Below, piece after piece: positions 12,401 through 22,431 of a stretch of DNA of 64,000 nt. Each line of letters begins with the position of its first letter. Within the stretch, counting starts at the first letter, position 1. This DNA is from Seminavis robusta (Eukaryota > Bacillariophyta > Bacillariophyceae > Naviculales > Naviculaceae). The DNA is taken from the NCBI GenBank assembly GCA_903772945.1, contig CAICTM010000010.1:62001-126000 (forward strand), read 5' to 3'. The translations under genes were made by a program, and so were the position numbers. A model generated the notes under the pieces. It was not told the origin of the DNA, did no database searches, and saw nothing but the letters and a program-made list of their open reading frames with translations.

Positions 12401-13041
12401 TCTCTAGAGACGACATTACGAAGGATATCGCCGTTACCAGAGCTGGAACAGATGTCACTGCAGTGGGATACCGGGTTGAGCTTGCTTTCCACAAGCTCAT
12501 GCTAGAGCTTAAAGCTAAAGGCGACAAGAAAAGGCGCACACGTAAAAGAAAACCTGGCCAAAAAACCAACATCGGCAAGTGTGGTGTTGTTTGTGGTATC
12601 CTCATTCAACGCCAACACAAAGAAGAAGAGCTCAAAGCACTTGAAAAGGAGGAAAAAGGAGCGGCCGATGAGCTGGAAAAGCTGAAGGCTTTGCATGAAA
12701 AAGCAACGGAGCTGACACAAACAGCTAACTTTTGGAAGTGGGATGTAGTCAAAGGGGCGAAGCGATCTACCCTTGCCAGACTTTGTGGCGTGTATCGGTC
12801 GTCCGCGAAGGCTAATGATCTAGAAGCAAGCATCAAGGCGCTAAGTTTGTCGGAGCAATCTGTAAGAGAGAAGATTGCAAGCTTAGCATCAAAGATTGAG
12901 GCGACAGAAGGATCAATTGCTCCGCTTGTAGCTAGGAGACGCGAAAGGGAAGACTTTCTAGATGACACGCAAGAATATGCACTGTCAACAACAGAATACA
13001 GAGACAATGATGCGGAGGGCGACAGTGACGATGAAGAATAA
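9493..13041 (+). CDS. Pogo/Tigger-like DDE transposase, long form with duplicated N-terminal module
   Basis: One uninterrupted exon of 1182 residues. A proline-rich leader with four MAP repeats (13-24) precedes a tandem module: residues about 52-132 and 150-230 share EEWR-LL, a central Ser-x-Arg-x-[FY]-Cys, a YxRIAxIWxELxL core and a closing RFP. Residues 250-290 resemble the CENP-B/pogo helix-turn-helix segment (FPLEKADLKTLAEQ). The DDE_1 core follows: first Asp in NTDEQG (D376), second in LFLDWH (D545), third in AQPCDNG (D582), then the family signature SFKKTGLYP. All three acidic residues are present. A further 500 residues are unusual for pogo proteins: a basic patch (KKRRTRKRKPGQK) and coiled coil near 1020-1160, ending in an acidic tail. 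It is either an active or recently active transposon or a domesticated gene. No flanking inverted repeat or TA duplication was confirmed. Confidence 0.85.
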   Translation: MSNSLLYLRQPPMAPMAPMAPMAPRPPGVPIVPPRQQETTTRKRASSKKTKRTSQEWRQELLAIYADILRVRSTGEKLSLRAFCMKQPNENDSNRYKRIAAIWSELHLEDFLSKKTPATDPLLLETVNKRFPIVIEESAVAVVTKRKNEMRSPEEWRTLLLNVYIFLLSAKASNRKESIRSYCVNVLKEEQGYRRIAEIWKELQLDSLLASDVTSMDERLTSILIQRFPLHDSSTTGVAKRDLRPQSNSYFDAGEEATLCEIVAGCARAGFPLEKADLKTLAEQYLIADGIRGGINSTGRMSMDTVERLYKEGQLLAKSNVNPIDPKRAAQADKQVLNAFYHQVDAFVKIAHELNPTVWPDEKYANIPPTRIYNTDEQGPNPTHLRNPVLIPKDMLERSRLFQNTREGDGKMAFHYSVANIVRADGVQCHPHESIEGAPAPYVLISDASGSNDLDNMDKADRDKILANQSESDEITLNPSVLDGWFDDYQVGRNDKEVNKYGFQVRTTPTGSMLKRTFFDFMLHFIRHLPHDQGPNGVGVVLFLDWHCSRECPQSLLTAFFVYNVMLFVLPSKTSIWAQPCDNGKNELTAKDIATAAHSLGLFTGSTLDHLEANKIFRQGLEKNCLDQNDELRRTGSNAVVSSFKKTGLYPMDYDNEGWKSAIQNFGKLNELLREQRREAGERLPEFYWVVKAKAVDQRDQLSQQEVDSIRSFLPIDDFLVNFGDEDDGDDGSNPVELPLLILAVAIAEQLLGSCTLDPTRDVNEAPTPQTRCETAALKLVEFIAVTPDNLVDTDCTLSSAAIAKDKLRTKLSLVKFGHSVVLRKRDGNGSSTVNLTKQKPNQFIILDNAKRESRNFTVMKVSDIMEQCYDANDDDAYVLTKKDKRKGQKKARVARKKTNNKLYEAAIEEADSRRLKRNIESITNKLVAKRPRFARQLAILMEQEELEMDDLYAEFEDVAMEPYTDVISVSRDDITKDIAVTRAGTDVTAVGYRVELAFHKLMLELKAKGDKKRRTRKRKPGQKTNIGKCGVVCGILIQRQHKEEELKALEKEEKGAADELEKLKALHEKATELTQTANFWKWDVVKGAKRSTLARLCGVYRSSAKANDLEASIKALSLSEQSVREKIASLASKIEATEGSIAPLVARRREREDFLDDTQEYALSTTEYRDNDAEGDSDDEE

Positions 13042-13213
13042 GACTGATTGTATTTGTTTGCTTTTATATGATAGCGTAACACAGTTATACCAGCCATGAC
13101 GATAGTAGACCTCCCTCCATGCGCGCAGATACTCGTTTGTCTTCACCTCAGCAAATAGACTCACTCTTCAATAATAATAGCCATGACCAGCTCACTCGGA
13201 CTCTTAGGCACTA
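13042..13213. other. Convergent 3' flanks
   Basis: Short A/T-rich spacer between the transposase stop at 13041 and the convergent small gene ending at 13214. Nothing else is seen. Confidence 0.5.
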
Positions 13214-13699
13214 CTAACGTCGGTGCCAGCCTTCAGCATGGACGATCGCCCCAAAGAACAAACGCTGCTTTTCCTCGTCGTCATCAATGATGGGGAGGAT
13301 GACCTCGACCGAATGCAATGGATTGGATGCCGTGACTTCGAAGGAAACCTTGATGACAAATGCTTTGTGTTTGCCGCTTCTCGAGGGCTTTGTCTTGGGC
13401 TGATGAAGAATCCATTTTCCTGGTGGCAGCAAAATATCTCTGGTACCAGTGGCATCACTTCCGCCTTCCTTGACCACCTCAACTCTCAACATGTAATCTA
13501 GAAAGCTCGATTCGTCGGGCAGTCCGGTTGTAACGTAAGTATACTTCCTCCTGCCATCATCATTGGAGAGCAAGCTAAGACTCCCCTGGAGCACAAACTC
13601 TTTTGGGCTGCCCTCTGGCCCCCAAAGCGCCTTTACACAGGCCTTTGCCTCCACGGCAGTCTTCTCAGCACACGTGCAAAGGACTTTGAAAGAAGACAT
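13214..13699 (-). CDS. Hypothetical protein, 161 aa
   Basis: The frame begins at ATG 13699 (MSSFKVLCTCAEKT) and stops with TAG at 13214. I do not recognise the family. Composition is that of a small globular protein with alternating hydrophobic strands (FVLQGSLSLLSND, FVIKVSFEVTASNP, HSVEVILPIIDDDEEKQRLFFGAI), suggesting a beta-sandwich. There is no signal peptide and no membrane segment. Three cysteines lie in the first 25 residues. It is transcribed divergently from the small acidic gene at 13881, with about 180 bp between the two ATGs, so the two may share a promoter. The frame is clean and reads like real coding sequence; function unknown. Confidence 0.6.
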   Translation of the reverse strand: MSSFKVLCTCAEKTAVEAKACVKALWGPEGSPKEFVLQGSLSLLSNDDGRRKYTYVTTGLPDESSFLDYMLRVEVVKEGGSDATGTRDILLPPGKWILHQPKTKPSRSGKHKAFVIKVSFEVTASNPLHSVEVILPIIDDDEEKQRLFFGAIVHAEGWHRR

Positions 13700-13880
13700 C
13701 ACGGGAAATGGAGTCTCGGAAAATGGCTACTCGGTTGACTGTTTGTTGACTGAGGTTCAAACCAAGCAAATTGTTGTCATTGGATTCCCCGGAAAGCCTC
13801 AATATCCCGCCAAAGCGACTCCACTGTGTCTCCTCTTTTGGTTTGCTCATTGACACTTTTTCATCTCCCCACTTTCAATC
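13700..13880. promoter_or_regulatory. Putative shared (bidirectional) promoter region
   Basis: This 181-bp spacer separates two divergent ATGs (13699 minus, 13881 plus) and must hold the 5' leaders of both genes if the starts are right. The plus-strand ATG is preceded by a pyrimidine-rich CTCCCCACTTTCAATC leader. No specific factor site is claimed. Confidence 0.35.
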
Positions 13881-14285
13881 ATGGCTGACAACAACAAAAT
13901 CTTCGTATCTACTAGTGGATGGGTATCCCAGGCCATGGCCGCCAAGCTCCAAAAAGTGTGCGAGGAGATTGGAGCGAGTGTCAAGTGTAATAGTCAAATC
14001 ATGATGATCGTGTTTCCTGCTGACGATGTTCAAGGTGTGGCTGCTTCCCTCGAAACACTCGCTGTTGGCGACGAAGCCGGAGACGAAGCCGGAGACAGTG
14101 ACAGTAGTGGATCTACTACCACGCTTGGAGACTACAACCGCTTCGACGATACCCTCGACTCTTTGGACTCTGTTGAATCTTTGAAATCGACCGTGCCGGA
14201 GCTCTCATTCAAAGTCAAGACTAAGCCACCTGCGGATGACTTTTCGGACGACGACTTTGTTGAGTCTCAGGATGTGTACTTCTAG
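13881..14285 (+). CDS. Hypothetical small acidic protein, 134 aa
   Basis: The frame starts MADNNKIFVSTSGWVS and ends at TAG 14283-14285. Residues 1-60 look folded (a helix around AMAAKLQKVCEEIGASVK, a strand around QIMMIVFPADDV). The remainder is an acidic, Ser/Asp-rich tail with GDEAGD duplicated and repeated DSLDSVES-type segments. No known family is recognised. It lacks a signal peptide and membrane segments, so it is probably cytosolic or nuclear. It is divergent from the hypothetical gene at 13214-13699. The clean start context and mixed folded/acidic architecture suggest a real gene; function is unknown. Confidence 0.6.
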   Translation: MADNNKIFVSTSGWVSQAMAAKLQKVCEEIGASVKCNSQIMMIVFPADDVQGVAASLETLAVGDEAGDEAGDSDSSGSTTTLGDYNRFDDTLDSLDSVESLKSTVPELSFKVKTKPPADDFSDDDFVESQDVYF

Positions 14286-15597
14286 AGCTAGAGATCAAAG
14301 CAACAAGCCGCTGTATTGGCCATCTTTGAGTTGGTTGTTGGTTGGATATCGATGGCCATTTTGCGCTTCGATGGCCATTTTGTGCTTTGTTTCGCTGGAG
14401 GCTCCGCATCCATTAAGGATCGAGTTGTGTGACGGAAGATAAAAATCTTCGTGCTGAATATAAGATGAAGGAACATACTTTTTATACGTAGCGAATAAAC
14501 CTATAAAATCTTATCGTTGAAAATGACTAGAGCTATTTAAAGGAAACTGTTGTGCTCCCGTAGGATCAATTAATAGGTTCATCCCAAAGATTTAACGAGA
14601 ATGTCGTGTGCGATACACCGAATGTGCGAAGTATAAGCGGGCACCTCATAGTCTAGCTAGTCGAGGCAACCATTGACTTCGTCCAATATGGGTATATATG
14701 GGACACGATTTGATGGATGACTCGGGTCAAGTGCTCTCTTTTCGTTTTGGCTGGACTGCCTTGCATCGTCTACGCATTTGCTCGGTGTCTGGCTGGTGGA
14801 TGAGTTTGGAGTCGACGACCTTTGTATGGTCGTTCGTCTACCGTACCAGGTACGTTCGTTTGATGGCGGCGTCCATGGAACGACCCGGGTGAAAGCATTG
14901 CTTCTCCTCAAGTTGCTCCAGCGATTGCTGGATACGCCTACGGTACTATGCTCCTCCTCCAGTCTTGAGAAATTTCTGTCACTGTTGCTCCAGCCTTTGT
15001 AGGAAACCCGTACTAAGTTATAGTTCATCAGGGATTTTGTCTTCCAACGTCCTACGAGCGAAGCCATCGCCCTCGCACCAGAGCCTGGCCCGTTTCGACG
15101 TCTTGGATCGTTAGTTGAATGCTCGATAGCGCAGCGCAGTACAAGCAACTCAGGGACGATCCGTGATCCAATGTCTTGGGTTGACGAAAGCGCAGAACCA
15201 CTCAAGGGACGATCCGTGATCCACTGTCTGGGTTGCCAGCTACGCAACCGTACGAAGATGGCTATGAATTCGAACTTGCCAAGTTCACATCATGATAATT
15301 CTATAAAACACGAAAACAGCCAGCCAGAACAGTTCTAGCTGGCTTTTCGAGTTTGATTATGAACGTTCTCTGCTCTACGCTACGAGCGCTTCTCGATCGA
15401 AAGAAGCACGGGGGCACGAGAAGCCGCCACCGTTTCGCTGTCTGTCTTTGCTTGCGTCTCGTTTTCCATCACATCATTCCTTCGTTCGTCTCCCCGCGAC
15501 AGCCGTCCCTTTCTCGAAAGTCTCTACAAGAAACTTCCGGAAAGGACCAACCGCGGAAAACAACGTCATCAATATTCCTCCGTTCCTTTCATTTCCT
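14286..15597. other. Intergenic stretch with a short direct repeat
   Basis: No supported gene. A 196-codon open frame on the minus strand (14657-15247) is low-information and overlaps a repeat, so I do not call it. A direct repeat lies at about 15134-15235. The 3' end of the LRR-like gene follows. Confidence 0.45.
15134..15235. repeat. Imperfect tandem direct repeat, two units of about 50 bp
   Basis: Two adjacent units each begin with GCGCAG and contain GGGACGATCCGTGATCCA followed by TGTCT(T)GGGTTG. The first is near 15134-15184, the second near 15189-15235; they differ by a few substitutions and small gaps. Confidence 0.7.
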
Positions 15598-17546
15598 CTA
15601 GAAGTAATACTCCCAAATGTGTCTTCCGCCGAGCTGCCCATTTTTGCTGGTATTGGCATATGCGTTGCCGTTATTGTTGTTTTGCCCGTTATTATTATTG
15701 GGCCACCACGACGACAATGCCGGGAGGAGCAAACTTGGATTGGCCTGTATGAGAAAGAACAGTAGCTGCGTGTTGTCTTTGTATTTGACGACGAATTCCT
15801 TCCATTCCTGCCAATTGATGGTTTCGGAATGTGTGAATCGTTGTCTAGATTGATCGTGTCGATTGGTCATGAGGAAGAATGGGATCATGTACTTGTGTTT
15901 GTGTGGTTGTTCCAAACATCCCGGAACGACATCACTGCAACACGCCTTGCAGGGAGTAGATGCGCGATGAAAGACTGTTGATCCGTTGTTGTTGCTGTTG
16001 TTATTTTTGTGAGCATCACTAATGTGAATTCCAGCGTGTGCAATATCGAGGTTCTGCAAGGTAAAGTTGTGTTCGAGCGTTTCGACAAAGGCCGTGTCAA
16101 TCATGTATGTGTTGGCCTTGCGTGTCTTTTTATCGACAGCGGATGAGATTCTCTTTTTGGTAATGAGTTTGAATCGTTGCAAGTGTTTGTTTGTTTGCAG
16201 GACGGTGGCCAACTCGAGTAGCTTTCGTGGATCATCACTTCCGTAGTTGTAATCGGTCATGGACAAGTTTTTGAGAATGGATGTTTGTGATCCCACGAGT
16301 TCACAGACACAACTGAGTGTCATGGATGACTTCCAGTGATGTGAGAATAGAATGCACTCTTCTAGACAAATGTTTTGTTTGAGTGCTTGCAAGAACTGGA
16401 CCAGGAGTACCTGTTCGGCATGACGTTGCAGAACGGATTGTGCCGTTGTGGTATGGGGTGTAGTGGATACGTGTCGTTGTTCCAACCCCAGAGTCAGTCT
16501 CTTGAGAGTGTTTGAATGTGCCAATTCGGGAAGAGGCAAGTTGTGTGCTGATGACACGAGTAGAGTGAGGTCGTGTAGATGTTTCATCTGTGACAGAGTG
16601 GTGATGAGAGAGGACAAGATCTTGTCACATGCAGTGTCAGTGTTGTCATTGTTGGTGTTGACTTCGGTACACCATTTGAGTTCTAGCTTGGATAGATGCT
16701 TATGGTTGAGTAGAACCTCCTGTAGGACTTGCACGTTTCCCTTGAGAGAAACATCTTTGAGAAGTAGGGATTCTAGTTGCTCCGCGTTCTGCAAGATAGT
16801 AGCTAGCAGTTCACAGTCTAGAATGACTTCTGTCTGAGGCCCAAATTCAGATGAAAAGTCCAGTCTGACAAAGGAAAAAGGAGATACCAGGGTTAGTAAG
16901 AGGGATGTAAGATCAGGACGGTTGCTAGCTAGATAGCAAGCTAGCTTCCATCTACCAATGGAGTGGATAGCTAGCTAGCAATGCATACTAGTAGCTAGAT
17001 AGCAAGCACTTGTATGCATACCGGTATGTATGTAACTTACTGTAGCGTTGTCATCTTTGTACAAGCTTGACTCATGGACGTGAGCATAATCTTTTGCTGC
17101 CGCTGCGACAGAGGCGCGCGCGACACAAGAGGAGAATCTGTGTACACACAGACAGTCTTTACACCGGAATGGGCGCGCAGGCTTTCCGTTAGGGCGCTCA
17201 AAGCCTCTTTGCTCTTCCGCGCCAAGACGTAATGAAGTCGTTCGTTGCAAGAGGTCGTCGTCACCGTGTTGTTGAGCACGCTGGCAATAGGTGTTGGTGG
17301 AGATGGTGTAGTGGTAGTGGTAGTAGAAGTGGCTTTCTTTCGTGCTGCCGCTGATGGAGTTTCAGTGGGAGTTCTCATTGTTGATGTTGCTGTTGTCAGG
17401 GACTTGCTGTTCTTCGCCTTTTTCTTGGTCGCCGAAGCGGCCGACAAGGCTCTGCGTCTTCTACCAAACGCCATGGGCTCTGTACTACTACTACTAGTAC
17501 TAGTAGAATAAGAGGAAGGACTGAACAGACTGTTGATCGATCTCAT
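15598..17546 (-). CDS. Leucine-rich-repeat-like protein, two exons
   Basis: Exon 1 is 17546-17041, exon 2 is 16864-15598, with a 176-bp intron (17040-16865) having GTAAGT at the donor and a pyrimidine-rich TTTGTCAG acceptor. Joining keeps the frame (phase 2) and gives 590 residues. Exon 1 encodes a basic Ser/Thr/Ala-rich low-complexity region followed by a conserved-looking segment (residues about 105-168). Exon 2 has irregular leucine repeats such as LESLLLKDVSLKG, LSKLELKWC, LHDLTLLV, LKRLTLGLE and LQNLDIAHAGIHISDA, in the style of ribonuclease-inhibitor-type LRRs. A later segment has several Cys and His (TPCKACCSDV) and Asn-rich microsatellite-like runs. No kinase or transmembrane segment is seen. 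Likely an intracellular protein-interaction scaffold; partner unknown. Confidence 0.7.
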
Positions 17547-19742
17547 CTTGATGAAGTCTAATCAAGTCAATGACTACGGAGCTGAGCGCTAGTAAGTGGA
17601 CGCTGTGTTTTGCACAAGCCTCAAGAGGACGGTTACGAATGAGGTTAGTTATGAGGACTTGGAAGGCCAGTGGTTCTGTTGTTCGCTTTTGTAAGTTTGC
17701 GCTGTGGTGCTCAAGCAGGAATCGAGAAGAAGATCATGCTGACGAGGTGGATTTGCATTGGTAAATTATTTGATACACACATCTATCATGTACTAGTACA
17801 GCGTACGTAGCAAACGTACTGAAATGGGTTTCGCTTGCGGAACTCCATCGAAAGCCTTGTTTATAAAAGAATTAGAGGTCCTACCATACAAATTTGTCCT
17901 ACCAAGATCTTTGCTGGGCAGACACTCAAGATTGACATAATGGAAAAACAACGCTTGGCAACTCACTTATTGCAAGGGAAGGGCAGACCGGCTTTATTAA
18001 TACAATCGCCAACGCGCTGGAACACAATTGCCACTGCTGTTTCATTGGCTCAGGCGAGTATTTGACGGTCAAAGAAAGATGGAAAGGCTACCTGGTGGGC
18101 TTTATCATTTTAAGGCAGCAGTATCAACGGATTCATCGCAGTACAGCCCTTATACACCGAGTTTGGGGGTCCAATGACAGCTGTCTGACTGCGAAGGTTG
18201 CTAATTCGTTTCGTTGACAACCGTTGCACGATGCATCATTTTTTTATTTTGCGGGTTTCTCTCTAGCTAGCTAGCTAGCTAGCACTGGTATCATACTTGT
18301 TCTACTCCCTTGGTAGTAATACTAGCGAGCTAGCTCTAGTAGGGAGTAGGGAGTTCTAGCTTGTGCAGCTTGCTCGAGCTAGAGAGCCGCCAAAATAGCC
18401 ACACGTAGTAGAGCTCGTAGTAGCTAGCTAGACAAGCTAGGGTACCGGTACGTGGTGTAGTACTAGTAGCTTCTCTGAGTCTGGGATACATATGATACGG
18501 TAGTCCAGCAGCCTCGCGAGAAGTGATACGGAATTGCTTACGGAATGGTCAAGATCCACCTGCAAGAAACAGTTGAAGACCGACACATCGCAAATCGCGG
18601 CATGTTAGCTAGCATGCTTTTGGTGGGAGCTTGCGGGACTGCTCCTTCTCCAGGATTTTCTGCTTGGTTTTCGTGCCTGTTCCGAGTGCACCAATGTGTC
18701 GCCACCGACCTCGGGTGGACCTCAGTGGATGGCCCTATTAATAATTGGCCCTTCTGGATACCATACGGTAAAGCTACGGTACTTCTAGTTAACTAGAATC
18801 TTTCTTTGGTGGCGAAGCAAACGGCGGCATCTTCGGTTTCGAATCGAATCACCCACTTGTACTTCTTCAAGCTTTGAAGCTTGTTTTCTCGTTCTGGAGA
18901 TGATGACATTGTGGAATGTGGCTGGGTGGTGGTGGAGGATGATCAACTTTGGGCCGCATCTTATGTGTACTGGGTTGTGCCTGCCAAGGCACAACCCACA
19001 CAGAGCGGGCAACCACTACAGTGATGCCTCAGCTTGGTGCAGGGTTGGAAAGAATGTTTTGAGACATTTTGCTGGCAGTGGGAACTACAAGCACGGTACC
19101 CTGAATAATGTATGCTCGTCGCAGGAAGCCAGTTTTAGCAAAACATGGAGCCAGTCTTTCCCCCGCTCTGCATGCCGACAAGCGAAACTTTGGAGCTGAT
19201 CCTGGACCTGGACATCAGGACTGTGCGTAGACTGCGGCTAGACTAGAGTACGAGGTTGCTCTATCCACAGGCTGCGCTACTGGTACTGCAGCGCAGCGGT
19301 GAGGCGGTAGCCAGCTTGGTTGTTCACTACTAGTAGACTAGAGCTTGGTTGATCAATAATAACCCGTGGATAGTCGGGAATAATCGAGCTCGAGAGCTGT
19401 GTGCATGCCCGGTTGCACGTGCACCGGTTGACGTGGCAAACCCAACAGCGGAGATGGAAAGACACTCAGTGAAGGCATATCCCTAAATCTTACAGTACCG
19501 GTGATCTTGCCTGCTGTTTGCTGCGTGACTTGTTTGGGCCAATGAGAAAGCTTTATTTTGGACAAATGGGAGCCATGAATGAGCGACCACGGTTTCCGGG
19601 TTTCTCGCTGCTTCCAATAAACTTGTTGGCTTGAGCAGCAACAAGATGCACGATCGATCGGCAGGCAAAGAGAGACCAAGCAGCCAGAATCCATCCTGCT
19701 GCACTCCTAGCTGGTAGTTCTATCCAAGCGAAGGGAGACACC
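17547..19742. other. Intergenic stretch rich in CTAGCTAGC words
   Basis: No gene of normal length is supported. 18260-18480 is dense in GCTAGC and GGTACC words. A 38-residue minus-strand frame at 18793-18909 reads like coding sequence and is listed separately. Confidence 0.45.
18793..18909 (-). CDS. Possible small ORF, 38 aa
   Basis: A short minus-strand frame from ATG 18909 to TAG 18793 begins MSSSPERENKLQSLKKYKW and continues with VIRFETEDAAVCFATKERF. Its composition, alternating basic/hydrophobic then acidic, resembles a real protein or a terminal exon fragment more than random sequence. No family is recognised and no partner exon was found. Low confidence. Confidence 0.25.
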   Translation of the reverse strand: MSSSPERENKLQSLKKYKWVIRFETEDAAVCFATKERF

Positions 19743-21938
19743 ATGAAGATCACTACTCCGAGTTCCGCCTTATGGCTCTTGGTCTCTGCTGCTCTGCTCA
19801 GTTGTACTCGTAGCGCTGCTCTTTCTTCTAATTATGAGCCTCTGGTGTTCTCATCATCGGAATTGATCAAGGAGGAAAACTTACCACGGCTGGCAGAAGC
19901 CCTAACCACAACTGGGTTGGTTGCCATTACTACCACAGCAACAACAACAGCAACAACAACAAGCAGTAGCCCTGAATGGTTTGTGTGAGTGCCAAAACAA
20001 AATTAAAGATGAAAAGTCGTTTCATGAATTGAAAGGGGCAGACACTGTTCTATTGGGTGACGGACAGACCGTTCGCAGCACCCTGGCCACTGCCACAGTG
20101 GGGTTCAGCCCTTTGCCTCTTGATACCCCAGAACTAGCTGCGCAATGTGGGGAGGACACGGTCCAGGCCATGGAGACTCTCAGGGACCAGGTGGCACAAA
20201 CAGCCACAGTGTTCCTCAGTGCGGTGGACAACCTACTCCTGCAGGCCAAGCGACAAGAACTATACACATCTTCCTACCAGAAACCTTTGATCAAGACTTC
20301 TTATGGAGTCACTTACAACTCAATTTCTTCCATTGTAAAGGCAGCCACCAATTTGGAACACTTCCATGTCTACTCCAAGAACAGCACCACGTCATCATCT
20401 GAAAATCACGGCCAACACGAACCTGCACTGCAAGTGCATAGTGATGCAGGGCTCTTTCTAGCCTTTGTTCCAGCTCATTCCTGTAACTCCGATATGGCCA
20501 CAGGTGCAGATCAATCTTTCCTCATCAAGGATCCAGCCGATGGACAACTGAAACCAGTTGCATTCCCACCCAATTCGATTGCCATTATGCTGGGAGCAGG
20601 GGCAGAACAGTGGCTCGACACTCCAGACACTCTTCCTTTGAAAGCAACAAGACATGCTGTACACATGACAGCTGGACAAAGCCGCGCTTGGTATGGAATG
20701 AGTAAGTTGCTCCGTGACAAAAAATTCATCTGATCAGCAATGATTGATTCCTTTGTTCTAACTATTTCCCTCCTGCAGTGCATCTCGTGCCAGAATCTGC
20801 CATTGTGGAGCAAACAACGTCAGGCCAAGCCAGAACCTTTGGGGATATGAGACAAGCCATGGTACTCAAAGGGAAAACCAAGACCAGTCGCACCTTTGGA
20901 GATATTTCCAGCAACAGTGCTGACGATGTTTCTATTGGCTGTGGCTTTTCCAGGTTTGATGCTCCTGCTGGAAGCCACCAAGACTTCTTGAGTACTGCCA
21001 CCACCATGACAACGCCAAGACGTCGTCTACAACATGTCGAAAATGCTGCGGCATGCAACAATGAAACCATGTTTTACTGTTGGATGAGCTGCTTGGATAT
21101 ACCCAATGTGGAGAATGCCAATGGGTATATCAGTGAGAAATACGGATTGTATTGCCTAGATCCTGCCGTGTTGGCTGCCACTGGACAAGTTAGCAAGGCG
21201 GTCGAAACCTGTACGGAGGGTGGAACGGTTGGCGGAGCCATGAACACAGCTTGTGTTGGCATGTGGCAGCCACAAGCACCCAATGTGCCCTCACAGGAGG
21301 TTGTTGTGGAGGCAAATTCGAATCAAACAGAATCAGATGAACCATGGTGCTACGGTGGAACCAGCATGTATATGGATGGATTCAATTGGGTTGGCTCTAC
21401 CTGTGCCATCTACCTGTTTCCAAGCATTATCCTGGAGACCCCAGGCGCTCTTGTCTTTGCCTGTTTCTTTACCATCTTGTTTGGCATGTCACTCGAGTTT
21501 GTGATTCAACAACGGCGTGTCACTGTCAGAAAGTATGGACCTGGAATGTCTCGACTGGCTGTTTCGGCCACCTTTTACGGCTTGCAACTGACCATGGGGT
21601 ATGCGATTATGCTGGTTGTGATGATTTATTCGATTCCTCTGTTCCTTTCTGTGGTTGTGGGGATTGTTGGTGGCCATGTTGTCTTCAGTGCACCGGATGC
21701 ACTGATCCAACAGGTGAATGCAAAAAAGGGGTCTGGCCAAGTCACCGAAAGGACGCGGGACAGTGGCGAAGGCAGTAACGCGGAATGCTTGAGCCCAGAA
21801 GGTGGTAAAGTGTACAATACCATGCCAGTGCCAGAGCAGCCGGTTACGGACGGAAGTTGCACCTTCCACAGTGCCAATGACCATGAAGACCTCGAGATAC
21901 CAGAAGGAAGTACTCCTTGTTGTCAAAATCAACTTTGA
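19743..21938 (+). CDS. Fusion of 2-oxoglutarate/Fe(II)-oxygenase-like domain with Ctr copper transporter
   Basis: The ATG at 19743 starts a signal-peptide-like segment (LLVSAALLSC) and LAEALTTTGLVAIT, as in the N-terminus of isopenicillin-N-synthase-type oxygenases. In the CAA/ACA repeat at about 19930-19965 the reading frame changes by one; the downstream frame then runs on. It carries H-x-D (H at 20437, D at 20443), a distal His (20653 or 20662) and an Arg at 20683, matching the 2OG jelly-roll ligands. A 77-bp intron (20702-20778, GTAAGT...TGCAG) joins WYGM to MHLVPES. The second half has Cys-rich segments, CYGGTSMYMDGF, and three membrane segments: PGALVFACFFTILFGMSLEF, then one containing MGYAIMLVVMIY, then one ending VVVGIVGGHVVF. 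The Met spacing and GxxxG are Ctr signatures. The protein would be about 700 residues. The frame change may be an assembly or allele slip in the repeat, or an unseen intron. Confidence 0.7.
19930..19965 (+). repeat. In-gene CAA/CAG microsatellite at an apparent frame change
   Basis: About 12 CAA/CAG units inside the oxygenase-Ctr gene. Upstream coding is in one frame (reads Thr/Ala), downstream coding in the next (reads Gln), so a change of one base in this tract would unite them. Confidence 0.6.
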
Positions 21939-22431
21939 TAGCATCGGCTGGGTGTACCGGTACCGGTACTTTGTTCGCGTAATGGGGTTGGTCGGTATTA
22001 GTATTTGTACGAACGAGTACTAGATACCTGTAGGCATGAACGCCGTCAATAAAAAGATGTATGTTTCCATTTGCGTAGTCTACCAACGTGGGTGATTTAG
22101 CCGGAATCGAATTGTTACCAAACTTCCATTGCTTACTTCTTCTGGCATCTGTGGCTGTAGCCTGTAGGTGTTCCGTTGGTATCGCAAGATCCCAAAATAC
22201 TTGCCTCAATTGCCAGAAAGCAAACCGTTAGCTGTCGAAGTGAGCTTGAATTTAGCCACTTTACTTTGTTTGAAGTGGCCAAACTACAGGGTGGACGGTT
22301 GGAACGGACTGTACTAGCTAGCAAGTAATTGAAAAAGTGTATTGTGTATTTTGGTTTGAATGAAGTCTATAACTGTGTGAAGTCTAATGTTCTAGTAGTC
22401 TACGGTAGCAAGGTGGAGGGAATGGTTCTTT
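21939..22431. other. Intergenic stretch, no supported gene
   Basis: Contains GTACCGGTACCGGTAC at about 21955-21970. A minus-strand open frame (21844-22209) overlaps the end of the Ctr gene and has no recognised domain; not called. Confidence 0.4.

Noticed and set aside
14657-15247. 196-codon minus-strand frame
   Set aside because: Runs through the direct repeat, shows no domain and has Ser/Arg/Trp-rich random-looking composition.
20779-21938. Reading the Ctr part as an independent gene starting at ATG near 20778
   Set aside because: The upstream donor and acceptor join two conserved halves in frame (WYGM-MHLVPE), so a single spliced gene is the better reading.
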